64,000 bases of DNA from Streptomyces sp. NBC_01485 (GCF_036227125.1 NZ_CP109435.1:6634001-6698000), one strand, 5' to 3'. Positions 8,443 to 16,948 are shown, counted from the first letter of the stretch. Made by a program: numbers and translations. The notes: a model not told the origin generated them from the sequence alone.

Positions 8443-8606
8443 GGCCGGAAGCGTCGCCAGTGGCAAGGAACCCGGTCAACGGAACCCGGACGGGTCCGTC
8501 AAGTCGCAGGCAGGGTGGGGCGCGGGAGGCCGGGTGGATTCGGGCATGGCGGAGCAGGGGGTGCGGCGCGAGGCGGAAGGGACGCAGTCAGGCAGGGAAA
8601 TAGGAA

Positions 8607-8633
8607 GACAGACAGACAGACAGACAGACAGAC
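8607..8633. repeat. GACA tetranucleotide repeat
   Basis: Six perfect gaca units followed by a partial unit, in the spacer just after the MDR oxidoreductase stop. At A/C/G composition it is unusual for this GC-rich region and could be phase-variable in length. It is outside any coding sequence I support. Confidence 0.9.
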
Positions 8634-8634
8634 T

Positions 8635-9624
8635 TCAGGTGGCGTCGAGACCTGGCCGCAAGACCACGCGCCTGCCGTGCAGTTGACCCCGCTCCAGACG
8701 GGCGTGCACCTCGGCGGCGGCACTCAGCGGGGCCTCCTCGACGGCCCGGGAGCGCAGCCGCCCCCGTGCCAGCAGCCGGTTCAAGGTGCGTGCGGCGTCC
8801 GCGAGTTCGGCGGTCGTGGCGCGCGAGATGACGAACCCGGTGACGGACCCGTCCTTGAGATACAGCGGACCCACGGGAAGCACGGGACGCGACCGCAGAC
8901 CGGCGAGCACCACGACCCGCCCACGGAAGGCGAGCAGGCCGACGACGGTCTCCAGGTCGTTCCAGCCGGCCGCGTCGACGACCACGTTGAACCCATGGGG
9001 CGCGAACTCCCGGCAACGGTCGGCGAGTTCGGGAGCGTGATAGTCGACGAACCCCTCCGCCCCGAGACCCCGGCAGTACTTCTCGTCGTCGGCGCGGGCG
9101 GTGGCCAGCACCCGCGCGCCCGCCTCGGCGGCGAGGACGACGGCCGCGCCGCCCACGTTCCCGCCGGCCCCGACGACGAGGACGCTCTCCCCGACGCGCA
9201 ACGCGCCCCGGGTGAACAGCGCGAGATACGCCGTGGCCGCCGGATGCAGCACGGGCGCCGCGTCCACCGGCGACACCCCGTCCGGCAGGCGGTACAGCCG
9301 GTCGACCGGCACCACCACCCGCTCCGCCGCCGCCCCCTGCCGTCCGCCGTGACCGAGACTGTTGCACCACACGACGTCCCCCACGGTGAAGCCGCTCACG
9401 CCCGCACCGATGGCGGCGACCGTGCCGACCACGTCCCGTCCGACGACGAACGGAAAGGTCACCGGCGTCCGCCAGGCCCCGGAACGAACGAAGGTGTCCA
9501 CCGGATTGACCGTCGTGGCGACGACGTCGACCATCACATCGGTCGGCCCGCCGACGGGCGGGGCAAGCTCACCGAACCGAATACCGTCCGCCGCCCCGAA
9601 CTCCTCTATGTACGCAGCCTTCAT
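8635..9624 (-). CDS. Zinc-free MDR-family NADPH:quinone-type oxidoreductase
   Basis: A 329-residue medium-chain dehydrogenase/reductase. It has the GroES-like N-terminal domain (MKAAYIEEFG...VNPVDTFVRSGAW) and a Rossmann site VLVVGAGGNVGGAAVVLA (about residues 150-167), without the structural-zinc cysteine cluster of alcohol dehydrogenases. This matches quinone oxidoreductase/enoyl-reductase-like enzymes that transfer hydride from NADPH to an activated double bond or quinone. It is the first gene of the minus-strand block. A role reducing an aromatic intermediate, or in hydride replacement of a diazo group as in avenalumic acid biosynthesis, is speculation. An in-frame GTG three codons upstream, preceded by a G-rich stretch, is an alternative start. 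Confidence 0.8.
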   Translation of the reverse strand: MKAAYIEEFGAADGIRFGELAPPVGGPTDVMVDVVATTVNPVDTFVRSGAWRTPVTFPFVVGRDVVGTVAAIGAGVSGFTVGDVVWCNSLGHGGRQGAAAERVVVPVDRLYRLPDGVSPVDAAPVLHPAATAYLALFTRGALRVGESVLVVGAGGNVGGAAVVLAAEAGARVLATARADDEKYCRGLGAEGFVDYHAPELADRCREFAPHGFNVVVDAAGWNDLETVVGLLAFRGRVVVLAGLRSRPVLPVGPLYLKDGSVTGFVISRATTAELADAARTLNRLLARGRLRSRAVEEAPLSAAAEVHARLERGQLHGRRVVLRPGLDAT

Positions 9625-9853
9625 GGCGCGCACGCTGCCACGCCCCCCACCCCACCCGCAGCCGACACCGAGTCACTCTGTCAACAGCACCCGACGGCTC
9701 TTCGCCCCCGGCGCGAAGCGACGGAGAGCCGAGACGCGGACGCTGGAGCAGCCGACAACCTCCACCGTGCTGCACAATCTGGCCGCCTTCCTGATGGCAA
9801 GCGGTCGTAAGTCGTGTCGCAGATCCCCTTTTGCGGAAGGGCGGTGGAGACAA

Positions 9854-10246
9854 TCAGACTTTGATCACGCCGATGTGGGGGCCACACAGCACGTGGATGT
9901 CTTCGGGGTCTGACGTCAGGACGGTCACGGGAGCGGGTGAGGCGAGTGCGGTGGCGGCCACGATGGCGTCGAGGGCGTACTTGTGGCCATGCAGGCTAGC
10001 CGCGGCGAGCAGCTTGCTCGCGTGGCGGGCGATGGCTTCGGTGGGCGGGACGATGTTGACGCGCGAGACGGCGTAGTCGAAGCGGGCCTGGTTGGTCTTG
10101 GGGTCGCGGGCTTCGACGAGGGTGACGGAGCTGGTGATGACGCGGATGTCCTCGGCTTCGGCGGCGGCGAGCCATTCGGTGAGTTCGGGTGTGCGTCGTA
10201 CGAGCTTGGACAGGCCTTCGCAGTCCAGGACAAGGGTGCCGCTCAC
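9854..10246 (-). CDS. PIN-domain toxin (VapC-like ribonuclease)
   Basis: A 130-residue PIN-fold protein. The expected acidic active-site residues are visible: Asp8 in LVLDCEGL, Glu45 in VTLVEAR, Asp93 in YALDAIVAATA, and Asp113/Asp116 in TSDPEDIHVL. PIN toxins cleave RNA (often tRNA or rRNA) in a Mg-dependent reaction and are held inactive by the adjacent antitoxin. The GTG start overlaps the antitoxin stop by four bases, so the pair is co-translated with antitoxin first. It lies between the biosynthetic block and the AbiE remnant, in a region that looks inserted. No decay is visible. Confidence 0.8.
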   Translation of the reverse strand: MSGTLVLDCEGLSKLVRRTPELTEWLAAAEAEDIRVITSSVTLVEARDPKTNQARFDYAVSRVNIVPPTEAIARHASKLLAAASLHGHKYALDAIVAATALASPAPVTVLTSDPEDIHVLCGPHIGVIKV

Positions 10247-10521
10247 GCGGCGTCCGCCGAGCCGGCCGCGTCGCCGCGCAGGAGCGCTCGCTTGGCATCG
10301 ACCGCAGCCTGGTCGACCGGGCCGTGCTCGGCTTCGGCGTCCTCGATGAGTTCGCGCAGCCGGTCGCGTTCCAGTTGGCGCTGGATGAGGCCTTCGACGT
10401 AGGCGGACATGCCGCGCTTGCCGGTTCGTGCCTTGAGTGCCGCGATGGTGCCTTCGTGGAGGGAGACGGAGACCGGGCGGACGGGACCTTCGCCGGGAGC
10501 GGGCTCGGGGGTGGTGGGCAT
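10243..10521 (-). CDS. Antitoxin partner of the PIN toxin (ribbon-helix-helix-like)
   Basis: A 92-residue protein. The segment VRPVSVSLHEGTIAALKARTGKRGMSAYVEGLIQRQLERDRL resembles a ribbon-helix-helix DNA-binding domain (beta strand, then two helices, about residues 15-55). It is followed by a charged Glu/Asp-rich tail suited to wrapping the toxin. It precedes and overlaps the PIN gene by four bases. A palindrome lies just upstream of its ATG, the expected place for autoregulation by the antitoxin or the toxin-antitoxin complex. The exact antitoxin subfamily is not resolved by eye. Confidence 0.75.
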   Translation of the reverse strand: MPTTPEPAPGEGPVRPVSVSLHEGTIAALKARTGKRGMSAYVEGLIQRQLERDRLRELIEDAEAEHGPVDQAAVDAKRALLRGDAAGSADAA

Positions 10522-10531
10522 GGAGCCATAT

Positions 10532-10548
10532 TAACAAAACTCTTGTTA
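10532..10548 (-). promoter_or_regulatory. Palindromic operator upstream of the antitoxin gene
   Basis: The inverted repeat taacaa-N5-ttgtta ends about 11 bases before the antitoxin ATG, in a short AT-rich island with a TTAATAT-like -10 beside it. Position and symmetry suit an RHH antitoxin operator. Confidence 0.6.
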
Positions 10549-10650
10549 TTGGGTGGGGTGATTCTGCGGCGCCACGGCTTGACTGGAGGCAGATGGTAGA
10601 TCGCCTCGCTGGGTACAGATCTTCGGTGATCACCAAACGTGCGCTGTCCC

Positions 10651-11042
10651 TCAGCCGCACCACGGGGTACGACCTTGCCAGGCACGGCCGGTACCCGTGG
10701 GGACGGTCTTGAGCGTCGTGGGGCCGAATGTCACTCCGTCGTCGATCCCGGTGGCGGCGACGCCGGCGACCCTGCGGATGATCTCGGCTCGTCGCCCGGG
10801 AACGAGCGGCCGAGGATGTCGATGTCGCGGGTCATCCGGCGTGCGCCGAACTGGGCGAGGAGCAGGCCGCCCTTGAGTACGACGTGCTCCCGGCCAAGGG
10901 GCGATACCGCCATGCGATAGAGGAGCCGTTCGAGGACGTACTCGACCATGATCTCGTCCGTGGACCGGCTGGTGCGGCGGGCCAGGTTGCGCAGGTCGTT
11001 GCAGACGCGGCCGGCGGTGGTGTCGCGTGTGGGGTTGGCCAT
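10651..11042 (-). pseudogene. AbiEii-family nucleotidyltransferase toxin, frameshifted and truncated
   Basis: The ATG overlaps the AbiEi stop by one base (TGATG). The first ~80 residues read as a normal AbiEii/AbiGii nucleotidyltransferase N-terminus: KGGLLLAQFGARRMTRDIDILGRSFPG, containing the KGG and the RxTxDxD motif. Just after this, family-like sequence (AEIIRRVAGVAATGIDDGVTFGP) continues in another frame, implying a one-base loss or equivalent near 10795-10805. That frame ends after TPWCG, well short of the usual ~280 residues. AbiEii toxins transfer nucleotides onto targets such as tRNA. This copy should be inactive unless the frameshift is a sequencing error, and even then the C-terminus is missing. 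Confidence 0.75.
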
Positions 11043-11656
11043 CAGGCGAGCACCGCCTCAACGGCGGGGCGGATGATGGAAAGGGTGCCCAACTCGCGTG
11101 CAACGTGCTGGAGTTCGCTGACTCCGCTGCGCCCCTCTCGGCGCAGGTAGCGGCCGAGTGCGGACAGAGCGAGGGTCTCGCCGATGCGGCTGCGGTGGCG
11201 CATCGCGTCGACGACACTGCGGGCCGCGTTGTACACGGGGACGGTCTCTCCCGGGGCTGCTTCGAACCGTTCGACGCCGAGGACGAAGGTCTTCGAGGCG
11301 TACTGCGCCACCACGGTCGGCGGGTAGGAAATCGTCGGGCGGCGTGTACCGCGCGGCACGGCGATGTGTACCGCTGCGGGGATGTCGTCGATCAGCTCGT
11401 GCAGGGCCAGAGCGGACTCACCGCACACGACGGCGCGCGGAGCCCGTGCGCACACGGCCAGCAGATCCGCGTGCGCGGTCTCCGCGGCGTCTGCCCGCCG
11501 GTAGACCCCGCGGGAGAGTTCGTCTATCTCGCCTTCCGTGACCAAGTACGCCAGATCGCGGGGGGAGAGCAGGGCCTGACGTGCCTGCGCCGTCGTGAAT
11601 GTAGGGGAGAGGCCGGTCAGCCGCTGCTCCAGGCGCGAATTTTGCGCAGCACTCAT
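11042..11656 (-). CDS. abiEi: AbiEi-type antitoxin (type IV toxin-antitoxin system)
   Basis: A 204-residue protein with an N-terminal winged-helix region (FTTAQARQALLSPRDLAYLVTEGEIDELSRGVYRRA, about residues 20-55) and the AbiEi C-terminal domain (PRAVVCGESALALHEL...IHIAVPRG-like, RSVVDAMRHRSRIG). AbiEi both represses its own operon and neutralises the AbiEii nucleotidyltransferase without binding it. The ATG follows a GAGGGG ribosome-binding site and is one base linked to the damaged toxin gene downstream. An inverted repeat overlaps the start region. The antitoxin appears intact while its toxin is broken, a common end state for such loci. Confidence 0.8.
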   Translation of the reverse strand: MSAAQNSRLEQRLTGLSPTFTTAQARQALLSPRDLAYLVTEGEIDELSRGVYRRADAAETAHADLLAVCARAPRAVVCGESALALHELIDDIPAAVHIAVPRGTRRPTISYPPTVVAQYASKTFVLGVERFEAAPGETVPVYNAARSVVDAMRHRSRIGETLALSALGRYLRREGRSGVSELQHVARELGTLSIIRPAVEAVLA

Positions 11657-11703
11657 GTATCGAAATACCCCTCAAACGGGCTCAGGGGATCGATTTGATA
11701 CAT
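11655..11703 (-). promoter_or_regulatory. Inverted-repeat operator at the abiEi start
   Basis: Near-identical arms atgtatcgaaat (11655-11666) and gatttgatacat (11692-11703) face each other across 25 bases, overlapping the abiEi start codon. AbiEi proteins are known to bind inverted repeats in their own promoter, so this is the likely autoregulatory site. Confidence 0.6.
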
Positions 11704-11794
11704 CCTCGCGACGGTCGGCGGTCAGAGCGGATCGGAACCGTGATCGAGGGTGCCACGAACCCCCAGGTCAAGCGCCCAGCTCGTGGGATTTCCT

Positions 11795-11848
11795 GGGGAC
11801 TTTTCGGGGACTTTCAAGCCTGTCACAGGGACTTTCCGGGGACTTTCC
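11795..11848. repeat. Two pairs of 11-bp direct repeats (ggggacttt)
   Basis: The 9-mer (g/a)gggacttt occurs four times. Two copies lie 11 bp apart near 11795-11814 and two 11 bp apart near 11827-11846, between the abiEi promoter and sdaA. The helical-turn spacing resembles iterons or clustered protein sites. The spacer (11704-11915) holds no gene I can support and marks the edge of the inserted region. Confidence 0.7.
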
Positions 11849-11915
11849 GCCGCGTAAGCAGGAAAGGCCCCGACAGCGCCGAAAGTTGCGAACGCGCTGG
11901 TCAGGGCCCATCCCC

Positions 11916-13283
11916 TCAGCACTCGATGATGTTGACCGCCAGCCCGCCCCGCGCCGTCTCCTTGTACTTGACGCTCATGTCCGCGCCCGTTTCCTTCATC
12001 GTCTTGATGACCTTGTCCAGGGACACCTTGTGGGAGCCGTCGCCGCGCATGGCCATCTTCGCCGCCGTGACCGCCTTCACCGCGGCCATGCCGTTGCGTT
12101 CGATGCAGGGGATCTGGACCAGGCCGCCGACCGGGTCGCAGGTCAGGCCGAGGTTGTGTTCCATGCCGATCTCGGCGGCGTTCTCGACCTGCTCCGGGCT
12201 GCCGCCCAGGACCTCCGCCAGTGCTCCCGCCGCCATCGAGCAGGCGGAGCCGACCTCGCCCTGGCAGCCGACCTCGGCGCCGGAGATGGAGGCGTTCTCC
12301 TTGAAGAGCATGCCGATCGCGCCGGCGGCGAGGAGGAAGCGGACGACGCCGTCCTCGTCGGCGCCCGGCACGAAGTTCATGTAGTAGTGCAGGACCGCCG
12401 GGATGATGCCGGCCGCGCCGTTCGTGGGGGCGGTGACGACCCGGCCGCCGGCCGCGTTCTCCTCGTTCACCGCCATCGCGTACAGCGTGATCCACTCCAT
12501 GGAGTGGGCCAACGGGTCGCCCTCCGCCCGGAGTTGACGGGCCGTCATCGCCGCGCGACGCCGGACGCGCAGGCCGCCCGGCAGGATGCCCTCGCGGGAC
12601 ATGCCCCGGGACACGCAGGCCTGCATCACCCGCCAGATCTCCAGCAGGCCTACCCGGATCTCCTCCTCCGTGCGCCAGGCGCGCTCGTTCTCCAGCATCA
12701 GGGAGGAGATCGACAGGCCCGTCTCCTTCGTCAGGCGCAGCAGTTCGTCGCCCGTGCGGAAGGGGTACTTCAGGACCGTGTCGTCGAGCTTGATGCGGTC
12801 CGCGCCGACCGCGTCCTCGTCCACGACGAAGCCGCCGCCGACCGAGTAGTACGTCTTGGCGAGGAGCTCCGTGCCCTGCGCGTCGTACGCCCACAGCGTC
12901 ATGCCGTTCGCGTGGTAGGGCAGGGCCTTGCGGCGGTGCAGGATCAGGTCGTCGTCGAAGGAGAACGGGATCTCCCGCTCGCCCAGGAGGTTCAGCCGGC
13001 CGGCGGCCTTGATCTGTTCGACCCTGGCGTCCGCGCCCTCCACGTCCACCGTCCGCGGCGAAGCGCCCTCCAGGCCGAGCAGGACCGCCTTCGGAGTGCC
13101 GTGACCGTGACCGGTGGCGCCGAGCGAGCCGTACAGCTCGCCGCGGGCCGACGCGACGGAGTCCAGCAGGCCGTCGCCGCGCAGTCGCCGCGCGAACATG
13201 CGGGCCGCGCGCATCGGGCCGACCGTGTGGGAGCTGGACGGGCCGATGCCGATCGAGAACAGGTCGAAGACCGAGATGGCCAC
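11916..13283 (-). CDS. sdaA: L-serine dehydratase (iron-sulfur, single-chain)
   Basis: A 455-residue fused alpha/beta-type L-serine ammonia-lyase, deaminating serine to pyruvate and ammonia with an oxygen-sensitive [4Fe-4S] cluster. The N-terminus SVFDLFSIGIGPSSSHTVGPMRAA is the family signature of the beta-domain start. The cysteines expected to hold the cluster lie in EVGCQGEVGSACSMAAGA and LTCDPVGGLVQIPCIERNG. The GTG start has a GAGGAG site six bases upstream. It follows glyA on the same strand, but a hairpin lies between them. With SHMT and the glycine cleavage genes it forms a serine/glycine interconversion and degradation block. Confidence 0.95.
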   Translation of the reverse strand: MAISVFDLFSIGIGPSSSHTVGPMRAARMFARRLRGDGLLDSVASARGELYGSLGATGHGHGTPKAVLLGLEGASPRTVDVEGADARVEQIKAAGRLNLLGEREIPFSFDDDLILHRRKALPYHANGMTLWAYDAQGTELLAKTYYSVGGGFVVDEDAVGADRIKLDDTVLKYPFRTGDELLRLTKETGLSISSLMLENERAWRTEEEIRVGLLEIWRVMQACVSRGMSREGILPGGLRVRRRAAMTARQLRAEGDPLAHSMEWITLYAMAVNEENAAGGRVVTAPTNGAAGIIPAVLHYYMNFVPGADEDGVVRFLLAAGAIGMLFKENASISGAEVGCQGEVGSACSMAAGALAEVLGGSPEQVENAAEIGMEHNLGLTCDPVGGLVQIPCIERNGMAAVKAVTAAKMAMRGDGSHKVSLDKVIKTMKETGADMSVKYKETARGGLAVNIIEC

Positions 13284-13313
13284 GGTGACTCCTCAATACA
13301 GGGTGGTGCAGGG

Positions 13314-13365
13314 GGAGGGGCGCCCCGTTCCCGCTCATCCACGAGTGTGCGGGGCGCCCCACAAA
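13314..13365 (-). terminator. Stem-loop between glyA and sdaA
   Basis: Two copies of the self-complementary ggggcgcccc (13317-13326 and 13351-13360) can pair across a 24-base loop. They lie between the glyA stop and the sdaA start, so the structure could end the gcv-glyA transcript or attenuate read-through into sdaA. Confidence 0.6.
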
Positions 13366-13368
13366 AAG

Positions 13369-13404
13369 GAACTACGTGAACTATGTGAACTACGTGACCT
13401 ATGC
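13369..13404. repeat. 9-bp tandem repeat gaactaYgt
   Basis: Three copies of gaacta(c/t)gt and a degenerate fourth (gacctatgc) lie just after the glyA stop. No function is evident. Confidence 0.8.
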
Positions 13405-13414
13405 GGACCGCTGA

Positions 13415-14725
13415 CTACTTGCTCAGGCCCGGGTACAGCGGATGCTTGTCCGCCAGTGCGACGACCCGCGCCTTCAGGCCGTCCGCGTCGCGCGACGCGT
13501 CGTACGACGGCTTGAGCGCCGTCGCGATCACGTCCGCGACCTCCGCGAAGTCCTCGGCCGTGAAGCCGCGGGTCGCGAGGGCCGGCGTACCGATCCGCAG
13601 CCCGGACGTCACCATCGGCGGCCGCGGGTCGTTCGGGACCGCGTTGCGGTTGACCGTGATGCCGACCGAGTGCAGCCGGTCCTCGGCCTGCTGCCCGTCC
13701 AGCTCGGACTCGCGCAGGTCGACGAGGATCAGGTGCACGTCCGTGCCGCCCGACAGGACGTTCACGCCGGCCTCACGGGCGTCCGTCGCCGTCAGCCGCT
13801 CGGCGAGGATCCGCGCGCCGTCCACCGTGCGCCGCTGGCGCTCCCTGAACTCCTCCGAGGCCGCCACCTTGAAGGAGACCGCCTTCGCCGCGATCACGTG
13901 CTCCAGGGGACCGCCCTGGAAGCCCGGGAAGACGGACGAGTTCAGCTTCTTCGCGAAGTCCTTCCTGGCCAGGATGATGCCGCCGCGCGGGCCGCCCAGC
14001 GTCTTGTGGGTGGTGGACGTCACGACGTCCGCGTACTCGACGGGGTTCGGGTGCAGCCCCGCCGCGACCAGGCCCGCGAAGTGCGCCATGTCGACCCACA
14101 GGTAGGCGCCGACCTCGTCCGCGATCCGGCGGAACTCGGCGAAGTCCAGCTGACGCGGGTACGCCGACCAGCCCGCGATGATCACCTTGGGGCGGTTCTC
14201 CTTGGCGAGCCGCTCGACCTCGGCCATGTCGACCAGACCGGCGTCGTCCACGTGGTACGCGACCACGTTGAACTGCTTGCCGGAGAAGTTCAGCCGCATC
14301 CCGTGGGTCAGGTGGCCGCCGTGCGCCAGGTCCAGGCCGAGGATGGTGTCGCCGGGCTGGGCCAGGGCGAACAGCGCGGCCTGGTTGGCGGAGGCCCCCG
14401 AGTGCGGCTGCACGTTGGCGTACTCGGCGCCGAACAGCTCCTTGATCCGGTCGATCGCGATCTGCTCGGCCACGTCGACGTGCTCGCAGCCGCCGTAGTA
14501 ACGGCGGCCGGGGTAGCCCTCGGCGTACTTGTTGGTCAGGACCGAGCCCTGCGCCTCCATGACCGCGAGCGGAGCGAAGTTCTCCGACGCGATCATCTCG
14601 AGCGTGGACTGCTGGCGGTTCAGCTCGGCGTCGAGCGCGGCGGCGATCTCCGGGTCGAGCTCGTGCAGGGGCGTGTTCAGGACGGACGTGAGCTCAGAGA
14701 CGGGCTCAGAGATGGGCTCGGACAT
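13415..14725 (-). CDS. glyA: Serine hydroxymethyltransferase
   Basis: A 436-residue PLP enzyme interconverting serine plus tetrahydrofolate with glycine plus 5,10-methylene-tetrahydrofolate. Motifs include YAEGYPGRRYYGGCE, the PLP-lysine segment VVTSTTHKTLGGPRGG, and MVTSGLRIGTPALATRG. The N-terminus carries a short SEPISEPVSE lead before the conserved core, and I use the ATG at its beginning; it may be trimmed in related proteins. It lies 14 bases after gcvH, so it is co-transcribed with gcvT-gcvH and probably under the glycine riboswitch. This operon links glycine cleavage to serine synthesis through methylene-THF. Confidence 0.97.
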   Translation of the reverse strand: MSEPISEPVSELTSVLNTPLHELDPEIAAALDAELNRQQSTLEMIASENFAPLAVMEAQGSVLTNKYAEGYPGRRYYGGCEHVDVAEQIAIDRIKELFGAEYANVQPHSGASANQAALFALAQPGDTILGLDLAHGGHLTHGMRLNFSGKQFNVVAYHVDDAGLVDMAEVERLAKENRPKVIIAGWSAYPRQLDFAEFRRIADEVGAYLWVDMAHFAGLVAAGLHPNPVEYADVVTSTTHKTLGGPRGGIILARKDFAKKLNSSVFPGFQGGPLEHVIAAKAVSFKVAASEEFRERQRRTVDGARILAERLTATDAREAGVNVLSGGTDVHLILVDLRESELDGQQAEDRLHSVGITVNRNAVPNDPRPPMVTSGLRIGTPALATRGFTAEDFAEVADVIATALKPSYDASRDADGLKARVVALADKHPLYPGLSK

Positions 14726-14739
14726 GCGTCTACGACTCC

Positions 14740-15117
14740 TCAGCCGGCGGTGTAGGCGGTGTACTCGTCGGCGGACAGCAGCTCCTGCTGCTCGCCCGCG
14801 ACCCGTACCTTGAACAGCCACCCGCCCTCGAAGGGGGCGGAGTTCACCAGCGACGGGTCGTCGGCGACGTCCTGGTTGACCTCGACGATCTCGCCGTCGA
14901 CCGGCGAGTACAGCTCGCTGACCGACTTGGTCGACTCCAGCTCGCCGCAGGACTCACCCGCGGTCACCGTGACACCGACCTCCGGGAGCTGGACGAACAC
15001 CACGTCGCCGAGCGCGTTGGCCGCGTGCTCCGTGATGCCGACCGTCGAGACGCCGTCCTCGGCGCCCGACAGCCACTCGTGCTCCTTGCTGTAGCGCAGC
15101 TGCTGGGGATTGCTCAT
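14740..15117 (-). CDS. gcvH: Glycine cleavage system H protein
   Basis: A 125-residue lipoyl carrier that shuttles the aminomethyl group between GcvP, GcvT and lipoamide dehydrogenase. The lipoylated lysine lies in the motif ELESTKSVSELYSPVDGE (about residue 65), with the usual N-terminal KEHEWL and GITEHAANALGDVVFV. It is located between gcvT and glyA. The unusually long, repeat-filled 200-base gap from gcvT suggests a separate or processed leader. No gcvP is in the window; it must be elsewhere. Confidence 0.97.
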   Translation of the reverse strand: MSNPQQLRYSKEHEWLSGAEDGVSTVGITEHAANALGDVVFVQLPEVGVTVTAGESCGELESTKSVSELYSPVDGEIVEVNQDVADDPSLVNSAPFEGGWLFKVRVAGEQQELLSADEYTAYTAG

Positions 15118-15228
15118 GGCCTGAATTCTCCTGTACGCGGGGGAGTGCTGATGAATGGGGGTCTGCTGGAACCGTGCGTGAGCAGCGCGAACGTGCGCAG
15201 GGTCACGCACGGGGGACGCGACTTCGGT

Positions 15229-15317
15229 CCGTGACTCCGGACCGTGACTCCGGACCAGTGTCCACTTCTGGCCGTGACTCCGGGCCGTGACTCCGGCTCC
15301 AGTGTCTACTTCCGGGT

Positions 15318-15325
<8 letters not shown>
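15229..15325. repeat. Compound direct repeats between gcvT and gcvH
   Basis: The 13-mer ccgtgactccgg(a/g/c) occurs four times in two adjacent pairs (15229-15254, 15272-15297). It alternates with a second unit, agtgt(c/t)(c/t)acttc(t/c)gg (15257-15271, 15301-15315), whose tail is repeated again up to the gcvT stop. The block fills half of the spacer. Confidence 0.8.
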
Positions 15326-16439
<1,114 letters not shown>

Positions 16440-16479
16440 CGGACGGTCGTCTCCCAAGGCATGACGGCGAGGTCGTTCC

Positions 16480-16705
16480 TCCCCATCTGTCATCGGAACC
16501 TGAGAGGTTCGTCATGACAGCCCGTGCGACGGGGTCGGTCATGACTTGCACCTTGGGTGGAGCCACCGGAGGGTGACCCGCTTTTCAGATGTGCCTCGCC
16601 CGCGCGGTAACGGGGACCTGAGAGATTCAAGGGAGGGACTTGCTCCTTCGGCGCCCCAGCGCAGCCAAGCGAAGCTGCTGATGCTGAGGACTCTCCCGCG
16701 CGGAT
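16480..16705 (-). ncRNA. Tandem glycine riboswitch upstream of gcvT
   Basis: Reading the minus strand, two consecutive glycine aptamers are visible. The first (about 16705-16595) has GGGAGAG, the GCGCCGAAGGAGCAA core and a CTCTCAGG segment near 16617-16624. The second (about 16590-16485) has GGTGGCTCCACCCAAGGTG and a second CTCTCAGG near 16499-16506. Paired aptamers directly before gcvT are the classic glycine-activated arrangement. No clear intrinsic terminator follows, so control may act on translation or Rho. Confidence 0.9.
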
Positions 16706-16773
16706 TCGAACGGCCGGTATGCAGTTGGCGCGGCCATCATTGCACGGGCCGCCCCGATCGCGGCAGGCCAGAT

Positions 16774-16848
16774 CCGTAACCGGCCCGCCCCCATCCGTAA
16801 TCATCCCGCCCCACCCGTAACCGGCCTGCCCGCATCTGTAACCGGCCT
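16774..16848. repeat. ~21-bp imperfect tandem repeats (ccgtaaccggcc...)
   Basis: Four imperfect copies of ccgtaaccggcc(c/t)gccc(c/g)cat lie between the riboswitch and the divergent ATPase gene, in the probable promoter region of both. Periodic copies two helical turns apart could be regulator sites. Confidence 0.75.
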
Positions 16849-16948
16849 GTGTCGGTACGCGCACGAAATCGCGAGGCGCGACGCATTACCTTCTCTTTAC
16901 GCTCGGTGGGGATGAGGACTTACCTGACCCCAGGGGAGGACGATCACG

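Noticed and set aside
8607..8633. CRISPR-like repeats
   Set aside because: The units are four bases long with no spacers; this is a microsatellite.
7258..9810. A long plus-strand open frame opposite the ligase, SRPBCC and MDR genes
   Set aside because: It crosses three well-supported minus-strand genes and reads as low-complexity Gly/Arg/Asp without motifs.
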